This document shows, piece after piece, positions 54,013-63,423 of a stretch of DNA of 64,000 bases; within the stretch, counting starts at the first letter, position 1; each line of letters opens with the position of its first letter. The stretch comes from Gemmatimonadaceae bacterium (GTDB taxonomy: Bacteria > Gemmatimonadota > Gemmatimonadetes > Gemmatimonadales > Gemmatimonadaceae). The stretch spans positions 1-64,000 of the forward strand of contig JBBJNV010000023.1 in assembly GCA_037721215.1 (NCBI GenBank), read 5' to 3'. The notes below the pieces were generated by a model, which saw only the letters and a list, made by a program, of their open reading frames with translations, was not told the DNA's origin and searched no databases. The position numbers and the translations under genes are program-made.

Positions 54013-55086
54013 TCAAAACCGGTCAGGGCGAAATTGAGAGAGGTCGTATTTCAGTGGCTTTCCCGCAACAATCGAGGATACCACTTCGCCTGTCAGCGGC
54101 GCGAGAAGAATACCATTGCGGGAATGACCGCATGCGTAAATGAGTGACGGATCATCGGTGGCAGGCCCGAGCAATGGAAGCATGTCCGGGGTCACGGGCC
54201 GCAGACCGGCCCACGTCGATGCGACTGGCGCAGTCGCCAGGAGCGGAGCAATCTCCTCCGCGGCAGACCGCACCCTGGCGATACCTTCAATGGTGGTTCC
54301 TGCATCGAAGCCAACATGTTCCATGGTACTTCCAGCGATCGTCACAGCATTTTCGCGGGGTACCAGGTAGCCGCGCGGACCGTACACAACATGGCCCAGC
54401 GCAATACCCTGATATGCCACGAGCTGGCCGCGCACCGGTACGACCGACCTGAGGCACGGCGCGCCGGCCAGCTCGGCTCCCCACGCGCCGGGCGCCAGCA
54501 CCACCACCCACGCGTCTACTGTCTCGCCCCCTTCGATCATGACTCTGCTGCCTGATGAATGCGGCTGCACGCTGACAGCGCGTCCGCTGATGCGTTTGGC
54601 ATAGCTGGACCCTGATACAAACACTTCGAGTGCCCGCAGCAGGCTCACGTTGTCGACGGCGCCGTCGTCCGGGCTGAATACGGCTCCGAGCGCGTGGGAG
54701 CACCACGGTTCGAGACGAATCAACTCATCACGAGTCAGCCATTCGGTATGGGGAAGTGCGCTCTTGCGCAGACCCTTGACACCATTTTCCGTGACGGCGA
54801 TTTGCAGCACGCCGCGCCGGTTGAGCGCCACGTGAACTCCGGTTGCGGATGCAAGCTCATCGAGCCACGCCGGATACAAATCCCTCGCTGCGATCGCGAA
54901 ATCATGGGCTGGTCCGAACGCCCGCTCCACGGAAGGGGCCAGCATTCCTGCGGCTGCAGGTGACGCCTCGCCACTTCGCCGCTCGCCGACGAGCGCTACC
55001 TTGATGCCGAGTCGCGCGAGCGCTGTAGCTGTGCATAGTCCGATGACGCCGGCCCCGACGACAATGACTTCTGCGGTCAGTGGCAT
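54013..55086 (-). CDS. thiO: FAD-dependent amino-acid oxidase, glycine oxidase (ThiO)-like
   Basis: A 357-residue DAO-family flavoprotein. It begins with the Rossmann motif VIVVGAGVIGLCTATALARLG-type sequence and GERRSGEASPAAAGMLAPSV. It contains VPVRGQLVAYQGIALGHVVY, LVPRENAVTIAGSTMEHVGF, the active-site WAGLRPVTPDMLPLLGPATD and the terminal YACGHSRNGILLAPLTGEVV. ThiO oxidises glycine to the imine used for the thiazole of thiamine; generic D-amino-acid oxidases share the fold, so the symbol is probable rather than certain. It is the first gene of the lipA-pdh run, which fits because E1 needs thiamine diphosphate. No other thiamine genes are in the window. Confidence 0.8.
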   Translation of the reverse strand: MPLTAEVIVVGAGVIGLCTATALARLGIKVALVGERRSGEASPAAAGMLAPSVERAFGPAHDFAIAARDLYPAWLDELASATGVHVALNRRGVLQIAVTENGVKGLRKSALPHTEWLTRDELIRLEPWCSHALGAVFSPDDGAVDNVSLLRALEVFVSGSSYAKRISGRAVSVQPHSSGSRVMIEGGETVDAWVVVLAPGAWGAELAGAPCLRSVVPVRGQLVAYQGIALGHVVYGPRGYLVPRENAVTIAGSTMEHVGFDAGTTIEGIARVRSAAEEIAPLLATAPVASTWAGLRPVTPDMLPLLGPATDDPSLIYACGHSRNGILLAPLTGEVVSSIVAGKPLKYDLSQFRPDRF

Positions 55087-55148
55087 AGCTGAAACTCGCC
55101 GAATACGTTCATCGTACCGATCATACCCACGTACTGGAGAAAGCTTCG

Positions 55149-55382
55149 ATGCTTCGTACCATCATGATGACTGGTTTGCTGGTTATGGCTGGCGTGTTTG
55201 CGCTCGGTTTTGTTTTCAAGATTTTTGGGGGACTGATCGGACTGACGTTCTGGCTTCTTGGCTTTGCCATCAAGGCCCTGATCGTCGGCGGAATAGTCTA
55301 TCTCGTGATACGCATCGTCAGCCCGGACACTGCGCGGCGGCTGCGCGAACGCTGGTCAGGGCCGAGCGTTGACCGTTTCTGA
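55149..55382 (+). CDS. Small two-helix membrane protein of unknown function
   Basis: A 77-residue protein with two predicted membrane helices (about 5-27, MMTGLLVMAGVFALGFVF, and about 31-57, LTFWLLGFAIKALIVGGIVY). A basic cytoplasmic-type tail follows (RRLRERWSG). The start is supported by GGAG 8 nt upstream. It ends convergently, overlapping the DUF3108 gene by 27 nt. I do not recognise a family. Coding is supported by the ribosome site and the coherent hydrophobic pattern; without homology it remains a hypothetical membrane peptide. Confidence 0.65.
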   Translation: MLRTIMMTGLLVMAGVFALGFVFKIFGGLIGLTFWLLGFAIKALIVGGIVYLVIRIVSPDTARRLRERWSGPSVDRF

Positions 55383-56246
55383 GCGTGACGCCTGGCGCAC
55401 AGGCGGAGTGTAGGACGTCAGAAAAAGGTTGAGTGATCCGAACGAAAGCCTGGTCCTCAGCTGGAGTATCATCCGCGCGGAGTCGTCAGAAAGCCACAAC
55501 TCCGCGCGGCCGTCTTCGGAAAAGATGCCCTTTGTCTTAATGACAGGGCGGACCACAATCGCGTTGAACGTCCCGGCGGGTACCGTCACGCGCTCCCTTC
55601 GCAGCACTCGGATCCGCACCGGATTGCGATCGGGAATGAAATAGCGATTCAAGTCATACGTTTCGCCTTGCTTGAGCGGCAGCGTCCGCGCGAAATACAG
55701 GAAGGAGCCATCATCCAGTGGTTGTGACACGCTTCGATGTTCTTTCTGGCCGTCTTCGCCACGCTCGATGTATGCAGCCCGCTCCGGAAAAATCTCGTAG
55801 TATTTCACGCCTTCGCGTGCGCCTTCTTCCTGCTGCTTGACGAATCGCAGCGAGGATAATGTCTGGGTGTCAATCCAGCTCTCGAACACGTTATTGACCT
55901 TGTAGAAGAACGTGCCGCCCTTTATCCAGAGGGTCGTGTGCCATGCCTCGCGCCCTCGCACCATCTCCGCGCCGCGTACTTCCATCTGGCTGGTGCCGAC
56001 TTTGAGATTGCCGAATCGGACGTCAAACGTGAACCGCTCGCCGGCCCCGAACGGCACTCGCGCCCGCGCGTTGGCGGGCGCGGCGGTGATAGACGCCTGC
56101 TGCGGCGCCAACGACCCCTGCTGACGACTGTTCGCGTCAGCGGTGCTTTGCAGAGGGGCTGCAGGGTGATCGCGGGCGGTGGCCGCCCCGAGGGCGGGCG
56201 CCGCGACCATTATGCCACTCAACAGCCACCAGCGCCCGCGAGTCAC
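55356..56246 (-). CDS. DUF3108-family exported protein
   Basis: A 296-residue protein. A GTG start overlaps the stop of the upstream glycosyltransferase (GTGA). A signal peptide ends near LGAATA, then a low-complexity Ala/Gln/Ser linker (to ~65). The DUF3108 domain runs ~66-285: FGAGERFTFDVRFGNLKVGT, VFESWIDTQTLSSLRFVKQQ, DGSFLYFARTLPLKQGETYD, VTVPAGTFNAIVVRPVIKTK and AELWLSDDSARMILQLRTRL. The fold is a periplasmic beta-rich domain of unknown activity, common in diderm bacteria. It is the last gene of the amidotransferase-GT4-GT2 run, so an envelope or polysaccharide role is plausible. Confidence 0.88.
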   Translation of the reverse strand: MTRGRWWLLSGIMVAAPALGAATARDHPAAPLQSTADANSRQQGSLAPQQASITAAPANARARVPFGAGERFTFDVRFGNLKVGTSQMEVRGAEMVRGREAWHTTLWIKGGTFFYKVNNVFESWIDTQTLSSLRFVKQQEEGAREGVKYYEIFPERAAYIERGEDGQKEHRSVSQPLDDGSFLYFARTLPLKQGETYDLNRYFIPDRNPVRIRVLRRERVTVPAGTFNAIVVRPVIKTKGIFSEDGRAELWLSDDSARMILQLRTRLSFGSLNLFLTSYTPPVRQASRSETVNARP

Positions 56247-57040
56247 GATGCTGCTGGCTGCGGAGGCGTAATCACCGTCTTCGCAGCCTGAATTGATCCC
56301 GAAGGACCCACAATGCTGCGTCCGCGTGCGCTTCGTCCGAACCGGTACATCGCCATCGCATCGGCAAACGGACGGATGCGGCTCTCGCGCATGCGAAGGT
56401 CATAACGTGGGGCAAGCTCGACGTTCTCGACCCGGCGCGCGAGCGGGACAGTGTGCATCAGCAGCTCGACATTGGCCACCCATCCGTCAGTCGTTACGAG
56501 AGGCTTTTCGCCCATCGACTTGATGAGCTCGCGCAAAAGAGAAATACGATAGAGCCGAAAGGAGGAAAACGGGTCGGTGACGCCGGTGATGGGTACGAAG
56601 AAACGCAGCGCCCATGGCACGAGCTGTCGAAGGCGGCGAACGGGAACCGGCGCATTTTTTTCGCCTCGCTCGGCGACAACTATGTCTGCTCCTGCTTCAA
56701 ACCGCTTGATGATCTCGGGAAGCTGCTCGGGCTGATCAGTAAAGTCGGCCTGCATGATGATCATCGCGTCGCGTCGTGGGTACTTCGTACGCCGCGACAC
56801 CTCGCGGGCAAGCTTTTCCACCGCGTAGCCGTAGCCCTTGCGGGTCTTTTCCCCCATCACCGTCAGCGGTGTTACGTCGGCGTACGGTTTGAGGGTTTCC
56901 CGGGTTTCATCGGTGCTGCCATCGTCAAATACGATTATCTCGTATTCACGGGAGTAATTCTGAAACACCTTGCGGACGCGCCAGAGTAAAACGCCGACGG
57001 TGGCGTTCTCGTTGTAGGTCGGGATGCAGATGTAAAGCAA
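56243..57040 (-). CDS. Family 2 glycosyltransferase (dolichol-phosphate-mannose-synthase-like)
   Basis: A 265-residue GT-A protein starting at TTG 57040, with GAGG 5 nt upstream. It has YICIPTYNENATVGVLLWRV, the nucleotide-binding IIVFDDGSTDETRETLKPYA, the donor-site region IIMQADFTDQPEQLPEIIKR and EAGADIVVAERGEKNAPVPV. A late hydrophobic stretch is VPWALRFFVPITGVTDPFSS. It resembles polyprenyl-phosphate sugar synthases. It is followed by the DUF3108 gene with a 4-nt overlap and preceded by a GT4 enzyme, so the cluster likely builds an envelope glycan. Sugar and acceptor cannot be told from sequence. Confidence 0.9.
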   Translation of the reverse strand: MLYICIPTYNENATVGVLLWRVRKVFQNYSREYEIIVFDDGSTDETRETLKPYADVTPLTVMGEKTRKGYGYAVEKLAREVSRRTKYPRRDAMIIMQADFTDQPEQLPEIIKRFEAGADIVVAERGEKNAPVPVRRLRQLVPWALRFFVPITGVTDPFSSFRLYRISLLRELIKSMGEKPLVTTDGWVANVELLMHTVPLARRVENVELAPRYDLRMRESRIRPFADAMAMYRFGRSARGRSIVGPSGSIQAAKTVITPPQPAAS

Positions 57041-57082
57041 AGTGCCTCGATGGCGGTTCGTCTGGAATACGAAGAGTAATCG

Positions 57083-58147
57083 CTATTCTGCCAGCACGCT
57101 GTCATACACCGCCTCGGTTTGTTCGGTCATCGCCTGCACGGTGAAGGATTTCGCCCGCGCCCTTGCCCCTTCCGCGAGGACGCGGCGCTGCTCGGGGTCG
57201 TCGATCAGGCGGGCAGCAGCGCCTGCAAATGACGATGTATCACCCGGGCGGACGAGAACGCCGCTTACCCATTGATCGATGACTTCCGGAAGACCACCTG
57301 TCGCAAAGGCGATTGGTGGAACCGCAAGTGTCATGGCGTCGATTACCGACGTCCCCAGACCCTCCACGCGGGACGGGTGCCAGAGCATGTCGAGACCGGC
57401 AATGGAAGCACCAACCTCCTCGACAAAGCCTGCAGCGTGCGCTGTCACCGGACCGATCATCATCGTTGCCTTCTCGCCTGGACCGATCAACACGAGGCGC
57501 GCCCGTTTTGCGAGCTCCACCGGTATCTGCCTCGTGATCTCGGGCAGCAGGTCGATTCCTTTTTCCACGGTCATTGCACCGACGACTCCGCAGATGACGG
57601 CATCAACCGGCCACCCGAATTCGGCTCTCCAGTCGCGCTGGGGATAAGAGCGGGCAAGTGGCGCGACGCCTGAATGGACGACTTGGATTCGAGATGCCGC
57701 AATACCGCTCTTCACCATGGCGTCGCGAACGGCGCGGGAGATCGCTATGAAGCGGGTGACGCGCCCGCCGTACTTGATGCGAACAGCCTTCGGCGCAAAT
57801 GGAACCCGGCGCGTGACGATCAGAGGCGTGGCCGGTTGGCCGATCAGCGCAATGAGAGCAATTGCGTGTGACCGCGCATCATGCGCGTGAACGATGTCAG
57901 CGCGCCATGTGTGCAGGCGCGCACGGATTCGCTTTGCCGCGGCCACATCCCAGTCGCCCCGCATGCGGACCGTGGCAACCGCGAGGCCAGCCGCACGGGC
58001 ACGCAGAACGAGCGGACAATAGGGCGGGCCGATGAGCAGCGGCTCGTGGCCTGCTTCTCTCAGTCCCAGTGCAAGCAGGAGTGCCTGCCGCTGACCCCCG
58101 CGCCAGCTCGTTCCCGAATCTATGTGCAGGATTCTGAGACGCTTCAC
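57083..58147 (-). CDS. Family 4 glycosyltransferase (GT-B fold)
   Basis: A 354-residue GT4 protein. I start at GTG 58147, overlapping the upstream amidotransferase stop (GTGA). Its N-terminus KRLRILHIDSGTSWRGGQRQ is a typical GT-B beginning; the longer frame upstream is rejected. Features: ADIVHAHDARSHAIALIALI, TRFIAISRAVRDAMVKSGI, VVHSGVAPLARSYPQRDWR, VCGVVGAMTVEKGIDLL-like segment (ICGVVGAMTVEKGIDLLPE) and HPSRVEGLGTSVIDAMTLAV with the EX7E-type glutamates. It probably transfers a hexose onto a lipid-linked or LPS-related acceptor. It lies 42 nt upstream of the GT2 gene. Confidence 0.92.
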   Translation of the reverse strand: MKRLRILHIDSGTSWRGGQRQALLLALGLREAGHEPLLIGPPYCPLVLRARAAGLAVATVRMRGDWDVAAAKRIRARLHTWRADIVHAHDARSHAIALIALIGQPATPLIVTRRVPFAPKAVRIKYGGRVTRFIAISRAVRDAMVKSGIAASRIQVVHSGVAPLARSYPQRDWRAEFGWPVDAVICGVVGAMTVEKGIDLLPEITRQIPVELAKRARLVLIGPGEKATMMIGPVTAHAAGFVEEVGASIAGLDMLWHPSRVEGLGTSVIDAMTLAVPPIAFATGGLPEVIDQWVSGVLVRPGDTSSFAGAAARLIDDPEQRRVLAEGARARAKSFTVQAMTEQTEAVYDSVLAE

Positions 58148-58926
58148 GCAGAGACGAGGTGGTTGGCAAAGCCGCGGAACAGGCCGGGGTCCCAGGGCTC
58201 GGGCGAGTCGTTCATCTCCTCGGGGTGCCACTGCACGGCGATGGCCCACCAGTCAGCCGACTCTGATTCGATTCCCTCGACCACGCCGTCGGGCGCACGG
58301 GCAGTTATTCTCAGTCCCGGTGCAAGGTCCCGCACGCTCTGATGATGCAGCGAGTTCACCCTGAGTCGGGTAGCCCCCATGGCCCGGGCGATTCTGCTTC
58401 CGGCCTCGACCTCAACATCGTGAACGCGCGAAGCACGATCCTCTTTTGCGTTGTGCTCGAGCGCGCCAGGCAGCTGGGAAGGGATATCCTGAATCAGCGT
58501 GCCACCCAGTGCAACGTTGAGTAACTGCGGCCCGCGGCATATGGCCAAGACAGGTTTTGCCAGATCGCGCGCCGCGCGAACCAAGGCGATTTCGGTGTCG
58601 TCTCGCAATCTGTTGGGCGTTCCGGCTTTTGCATGCCGGTCTTGTCCGTACAGTGCCGGATCGACATCTTCGCCTCCAGTAAGGACGAGGCCGGCCACTG
58701 CCGAAAGAATCGATCGTGCAGCGCTGGCGCTGGTGAGTGGTGGGACCACAAGTGGTACGAGCCCTGCACTTTCAAGGGCAATGATGTAGGTGTTGTTGAG
58801 CCGGACGCGATGCGGGTTCCCCTGTGCCATGTCGGATGTCGACGAGACTGCGACAAGAGGGGCTCTTTCAGAGCCGGCACCTTGTCTTCCCGACGAGGGT
58901 ACTTTCTGTGTGAGAGCGGATGACAC
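58144..58926 (-). CDS. Class I glutamine amidotransferase-like hydrolase (peptidase C26, PuuD-like)
   Basis: A 260-residue protein of the gamma-glutamyl-gamma-aminobutyrate hydrolase family. Motifs: LVLTGGEDVDPALYGQDRHA, the nucleophile Cys in LAICRGPQLLNVALGGTLIQ, and the His/Glu pair in AVQWHPEEMNDSPEPW. The triad is complete. The family hydrolyses gamma-glutamyl amides, for instance in putrescine use, but this copy sits ahead of two glycosyltransferases rather than polyamine genes. GTG 58926 is the only start that keeps the conserved N-terminus (APLVAVSSTSD). Its 5' end overlaps the divergent Omp85-like gene by 17 nt. Confidence 0.9.
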   Translation of the reverse strand: MSSALTQKVPSSGRQGAGSERAPLVAVSSTSDMAQGNPHRVRLNNTYIIALESAGLVPLVVPPLTSASAARSILSAVAGLVLTGGEDVDPALYGQDRHAKAGTPNRLRDDTEIALVRAARDLAKPVLAICRGPQLLNVALGGTLIQDIPSQLPGALEHNAKEDRASRVHDVEVEAGSRIARAMGATRLRVNSLHHQSVRDLAPGLRITARAPDGVVEGIESESADWWAIAVQWHPEEMNDSPEPWDPGLFRGFANHLVSA

Positions 58927-60652
58927 GTTGAAATTTCTCGGACTGGGTTTGCTTGTGCTGCGGGTGGCCTTCGTGCCGCCCGCCGCTCTTTCGGCTCAAA
59001 GTCTGGGAGACCAGCCTGTGCGCTGCAAGGGGGAGATAGTAAGCCGCATCGACGTCGACCCCCGCCCGCCGTTCGAGATTCGCGGATCGAGGGTTCAGCG
59101 GCGGCTTGCAAAACGGGTAACCGATCTCCACTCCACTACCCGCCCAGCCATCGTGCGTCGCTTTCTTGCGCTCAAGCCGGGAATGGCGTGCACTGAAATC
59201 CGCCGGCAGGAATCGGAGCGCATCCTTCGGGCGCAGCCGTTTCTGGCCCAGGCCAGCGTCGAGGCTTTTCCCGACGGAGCGGGAGGCGTGTATCTGTCAG
59301 TAATTACTGTCGATGAAATCTCTCTTGTTGTCGGCGGTGGAGCATCGGGCAGAACACCCTACGTACGCGCACTCCGGCTCGGCGAAGCGAATCTTATGGG
59401 CGAGGCAATTTCCGTTGTTGGTGACTGGCGGCACAGCGAATTTTTTCGCGACAACTGGTCTGCCCGGATCGTCGACTATCAGTTTCTCCGCCGGCCGTAT
59501 CAGTTTTCTGTCGAGGGAGCGCGGCGTGAGCTCGGCGGCGAATGGGCGGCTGAAGCCAGCTACCCCTTCCTGACCGATCTGCAGAGGGTTTCCTGGCGCA
59601 CGACAGCAGGGTCTGGCGACGTCTTCCGGAATTTCAGGCGTCCCAACGCCACCGGGGCCTCGATCGGCCTGAAGCGGTCTTATGGCGACGCTGGTGGCGT
59701 GGTGAGGATCGGACCACCGGGGAAGCTGGCATTGCTCGGCGCATCAGTATCGTACGAAGCAGAATCTCCCCACCGATTTCCGACGACGGTGGCGTCAGGA
59801 GCGACGTACCGCGATACCAGCGCAATCCTCATCGGACGTTACTCGGAACACCGAAGCGCTCGCATCAACGCGCTGGCAGGATTGCGCGATGTGAGTTTCA
59901 TGGAAGTTCGCGGGTTCGAATCGCTCGATGGGTCGCAGGACGTACGCAAAGGTGTCGAGATCGCAACGTTGTATGGACGCGGAATCGATGCCTTCGGCGC
60001 CGGGGAGCACGACACGTTCGCGTCCGCAAATTTCTACATCGGTGTTGGAACCCCTGCGTTCTTCGGTGCGATGGAGATTGTTTCCGAGGGGCGCCGCGAT
60101 GCGGAAACCGACGAGTGGGATGGACTGCTTGCGAGCGGCCGGCTGGCCACCTACATGAAACCCGCAACCAGACACACGATACTCACCAGTATCGAGTGGA
60201 GCGGGGGATGGAAGCAGCGCATTCCGTTTCAGCTCAGTTTTGCAGACCGGAACGGGGGGCCGCGTGGCTACACCCATTCCTCGGCGGCCGGCAACCGCCG
60301 GCTGGTAACGCGTTTCGAGGACCGGATCTTCCTCGGACAGGTCAAGCAGTTTGCGAGCGTCGGGGTGGGGCCGTTCGTCGACGCCGGCAGGCTGTGGGCG
60401 GGCGACGCGCCCTACGGAATCGATACCAGAACCAGCTTTGCCGCCGGCGTTGGCCTGCTGGCGTCCATTCCGCCTCGCTCGCAGAGAATCTGGCGGCTGG
60501 ATCTGGCCTTCCCGGTCAATCCGGAACACGGTGCCCGGTGGGAACTCCGGCTCACCAGCCGGAATCTCACCCGTAGCTTCTGGAAAGAGCCGGGCGATGT
60601 GCAACGCAACCGGGCGAGATCGGTACCGACCAGCGTGTTCAACTGGCCGTAG
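58910..60652 (+). CDS. Omp85-like outer-membrane protein with a single POTRA-like domain
   Basis: A 580-residue protein. GTG 58910 is preceded by GAGGG with an 8-nt gap; a signal peptide follows (FLGLGLLVLRVAFVPPAALS, cleavage near LSAQ). Residues ~45-140 look like one POTRA domain (VDPRPPFEIRGSRVQRRLAK, then ALKPGMACTEIRRQESERIL). A beta-barrel follows (GGGASGRTPYVRALRLGEAN, RIVDYQFLRRPYQFSVEGAR, SFADRNGGPRGYTHSSAAGN and VGVGPFVDAGRLWAGDAPYG). The FADRNGGPRGY segment resembles the conserved lid-lock RGF/Y motif of Omp85 proteins. BamA has five POTRAs, so this is a different subfamily, perhaps TamA- or surface-antigen-like. It ends 10 bp from the convergent POT gene. Confidence 0.82.
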   Translation: MRADDTLKFLGLGLLVLRVAFVPPAALSAQSLGDQPVRCKGEIVSRIDVDPRPPFEIRGSRVQRRLAKRVTDLHSTTRPAIVRRFLALKPGMACTEIRRQESERILRAQPFLAQASVEAFPDGAGGVYLSVITVDEISLVVGGGASGRTPYVRALRLGEANLMGEAISVVGDWRHSEFFRDNWSARIVDYQFLRRPYQFSVEGARRELGGEWAAEASYPFLTDLQRVSWRTTAGSGDVFRNFRRPNATGASIGLKRSYGDAGGVVRIGPPGKLALLGASVSYEAESPHRFPTTVASGATYRDTSAILIGRYSEHRSARINALAGLRDVSFMEVRGFESLDGSQDVRKGVEIATLYGRGIDAFGAGEHDTFASANFYIGVGTPAFFGAMEIVSEGRRDAETDEWDGLLASGRLATYMKPATRHTILTSIEWSGGWKQRIPFQLSFADRNGGPRGYTHSSAAGNRRLVTRFEDRIFLGQVKQFASVGVGPFVDAGRLWAGDAPYGIDTRTSFAAGVGLLASIPPRSQRIWRLDLAFPVNPEHGARWELRLTSRNLTRSFWKEPGDVQRNRARSVPTSVFNWP

Positions 60653-60662
60653 CGCGAACCAT

Positions 60663-62273
60663 CTACCGCTTGGTGTCCCCGGCAGTCGCCATCATTTTCC
60701 GGATCGGCACAATCAGCAGCGCAAGCACCGCCGCGGCGATCATCAGAGAGATGGTCGTGGTCTGAAACAAAGCTGGCATCTGCTCCAGCTTTTCAGGGTC
60801 CACATGGCCCCCGACACGACCGCCGATGAGATTGCCAAGGGCAGAAGCGAGAAACCAGATGCCCATCATCTGACCGACAAATTTTCGCGGCGACAGTTTG
60901 GTCATGGATGAAAGGCCGACCGGGCTCAGACAAAGCTCTCCGATCGACTGAAGGAAATAACTAGCGACGAGCCACCAGGGCGAAACCAGTGTGGCGCCCC
61001 TGCTGTCGACGACAGCGTTGGCAGCGAAGATCATCACCAAAAATCCGAGCCCGGCCAGAAAAAGTCCCAACGCGAACTTCGCAGGACTGGAGAGATCGCC
61101 ACCTCTCCTTGCCAGGCCAACCCAGGTAGCTGCGGCAAGCGGCGCGAAAAGAATGATGATCAATGCATTGATCGACTGAAACCACGTCGCCGGAATCTCG
61201 AAGCCGCCCACCGTGCGATCTGTGAAATCTCTCGCGAACAGGTTGAGCGAAGTTGGGGCCTGCTCGAAAGCCGACCAGAAGATAGCCGCGAATATGAACA
61301 ACACGACGATTACCGCGACACGTTTTCGCTCGTCGCCGTTGAGCTTTCCAAGGGCGAAGATATAAGTGAAGAACAGCACGGCCATCCCCACCATCGCGTA
61401 CGTCATATATTCGGCGATCGCGCCTGGGTTGAGCGTTACACTGCCTGACGCCGCCATCACGAATACAACGATTATCAGGCCCAGAAACACGCCGACGAAT
61501 GTCTTGACGTTTCGTTCCTGACGGGCCTGCTTGACCGGATCGGGGTCGCGCGTGGGAGTCATGCCGATAGGGCCAAGCGTACCGGGCGCTCGCAACGCGT
61601 ACGTCGCGAGTCCGATCAGCATGGCGACGCCTGCCGCCCCCATACCGACGTGCCAGTCGACCTGCTCCCCCAGATAACCTGTGACGAGCTGTCCCAGAAA
61701 GGCACCGACATTGATTCCCATGTAGAAGATGGAGAACCCGGCGTCACGCCGTGCGCCGCCTTCAGGATACAGATCTCCGACGATTGCCGAGATGTTGGGC
61801 TTGAGCAGACCTGTGCCCAGCACGATGAGAATGAGGCCGAGGAAGAATGGAACCTTGCCGCTACCGGTGTCGAGCAGCCCCGAGAGTCCGATCGAGATAT
61901 GGCCCGCGGAAATCAGCGCGGCCCCGATGAAAATTGCGCGTCGCAAACCCAGGAGACGGTCGGCAACCCAGCCGCCGGGCAGCGACATCAGGTAGACGAA
62001 CGCACCGTAAATTCCGACGATTGCCGAAGCCTGCCCGCGGTCGAAACCGTAGCCGCCGTTAAAGATGGCGGCGGACATGAACAGCACCAGCAGGGGCCGA
62101 AGCCCGTAGTAGGAGAACCGCTCCCACATTTCGGTGAAGAAAAGCGTCGAAAGCCCGCGCGGGTGTCCGAGGAAACCGCTGCCTTTAGTCCATTCGTTGA
62201 GACCTTCGGGCGCAGCGTCGGTCGCAACGCTACCGGCCTGCGGCTGTTCGAACACCGATTTGTCTGACTTCAT
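60663..62273 (-). CDS. Proton-dependent oligopeptide transporter (POT/PTR family)
   Basis: A 536-residue MFS protein with the POT signature ExxERFxYYG ([20 protein letters not shown]). It also has the PTR2 motif region [20 protein letters not shown] and [20 protein letters not shown]. Many membrane helices follow, including [20 protein letters not shown], the second PTR signature near helices 10-11. It imports di- and tripeptides with protons across the inner membrane. Its ATG overlaps the stop of the Dpp/Opp ATPase gene (ATGA), so a symporter and ABC peptide importer components are co-expressed. Confidence 0.94.
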   Translation of the reverse strand: MKSDKSVFEQPQAGSVATDAAPEGLNEWTKGSGFLGHPRGLSTLFFTEMWERFSYYGLRPLLVLFMSAAIFNGGYGFDRGQASAIVGIYGAFVYLMSLPGGWVADRLLGLRRAIFIGAALISAGHISIGLSGLLDTGSGKVPFFLGLILIVLGTGLLKPNISAIVGDLYPEGGARRDAGFSIFYMGINVGAFLGQLVTGYLGEQVDWHVGMGAAGVAMLIGLATYALRAPGTLGPIGMTPTRDPDPVKQARQERNVKTFVGVFLGLIIVVFVMAASGSVTLNPGAIAEYMTYAMVGMAVLFFTYIFALGKLNGDERKRVAVIVVLFIFAAIFWSAFEQAPTSLNLFARDFTDRTVGGFEIPATWFQSINALIIILFAPLAAATWVGLARRGGDLSSPAKFALGLFLAGLGFLVMIFAANAVVDSRGATLVSPWWLVASYFLQSIGELCLSPVGLSSMTKLSPRKFVGQMMGIWFLASALGNLIGGRVGGHVDPEKLEQMPALFQTTTISLMIAAAVLALLIVPIRKMMATAGDTKR

Positions 62274-63415
62274 GGTTGCCTGCCGTTGGGCGGAACGGGG
62301 TTTCTCGTGCGGGAGGGTTGACCGATGACGGGAAGATACCTGTCGGGAACGTTCACGCCACCTGCCCGCGCCTGTTCATCCCACGCGATTCGCGTTGGTG
62401 GCTGTTTTATGCAGGCTGCATAGTGCCCCGGTGCTTTTTCCTCAAGGGGCGGGTCAATCACGGAGCACGCTGCATCCCGGGCGGGGTGGTGGCAGCGAGG
62501 GTGAAAGACACAGCCTGACGGCGGCGATGCCGGAGAAGGGACATCGCCCTCGAGCAAGATTCGTTTTTTCTCTACCGTCGGGTCGGCGACGGGCACCGCC
62601 GAAAGCAGCGCCTGCGTGTAAGGCATGAGTGGCTCCCGGTAAAGATCCTCAGCCGCCGACAACTCGACAATCTTCCCGAGGTACATCACAGCCACCCGAT
62701 CGGACATATGCCGGACGACCGAAAGATCGTGAGCGATGAACAAATAGGTCAGATCGCGGTCGCGCTGCAGGTCACGCAGCAGGTTGATGACCTGCGCCTG
62801 TACCGACACGTCGAGCGCCGAAACCGGCTCGTCACAAACGATAAAGCGCGGCTCGACCGCGAGTGCACGCGCGATGCCGATTCGCTGGCGCTGACCACCA
62901 GAAAATTCATGCGGATATCGCGTTACATACTCGGCTCGCAATCCCACTTCTTCCAGCAGCTGCCTGACTCTGGTGTCAGCCGCACTGCCTTCAAAAAGTT
63001 TATGGATCGTGATTCCTTCACGGATTGCAGCTCCGATCGTCATTCGCGGATTGAGCGACGACACAGGGTCCTGAAAGATGATCTGCATCTCGCGACGAAT
63101 GGCCCGAAGCTCCGCGGGACCCATCGCGCGCACGTCCTTGCCATCGAATCGAATCTCGCCGGCGGTGGGTTCGATCAGCCTGAGAATCGCCCGACCGGTG
63201 GTGGTCTTGCCACATCCCGATTCACCAACCAGGCTCAGAGTCTCACCACTGGCGATGTCGAACGACACTTCGTGTACCGCGCGAACTTCGCCGGCCTTCC
63301 GCCCGAATATTCCCTTGGTGATCGGGAAGGTTTTTCTCAGATTCCTGACGGAGAGCAGTGGGGCAGAGTCCCCAGCCAATGGCGGATTCGATGCCGTACC
63401 CTCTGACGCACGCAC
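62270..63415 (-). CDS. Peptide ABC transporter ATP-binding protein (OppF/DppF type)
   Basis: A 381-residue ATPase of the Opp/Dpp family. Walker A is [14 protein letters not shown] (Lys70), Q-loop [18 protein letters not shown] signature [20 protein letters not shown], and Walker [14 protein letters not shown] with an H-loop [20 protein letters not shown]. The C-terminal oligopeptide/dipeptide extension ([20 protein letters not shown]) is present and contains the Cys-rich site seen in this family. It follows the OppD-type gene 8 nt upstream. Permease and binding-protein genes are not in the window and may lie beyond 64000. Confidence 0.95.
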   Translation of the reverse strand: MRASEGTASNPPLAGDSAPLLSVRNLRKTFPITKGIFGRKAGEVRAVHEVSFDIASGETLSLVGESGCGKTTTGRAILRLIEPTAGEIRFDGKDVRAMGPAELRAIRREMQIIFQDPVSSLNPRMTIGAAIREGITIHKLFEGSAADTRVRQLLEEVGLRAEYVTRYPHEFSGGQRQRIGIARALAVEPRFIVCDEPVSALDVSVQAQVINLLRDLQRDRDLTYLFIAHDLSVVRHMSDRVAVMYLGKIVELSAAEDLYREPLMPYTQALLSAVPVADPTVEKKRILLEGDVPSPASPPSGCVFHPRCHHPARDAACSVIDPPLEEKAPGHYAACIKQPPTRIAWDEQARAGGVNVPDRYLPVIGQPSRTRNPVPPNGRQP

Positions 63416-63423
63416 GGATTCCT

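Noticed and set aside
59906-59925. GGTTCGAATC-like string suggesting a tRNA T-arm
   Set aside because: It lies inside the barrel coding region of the Omp85-like gene and no acceptor or anticodon stem can be formed around it.
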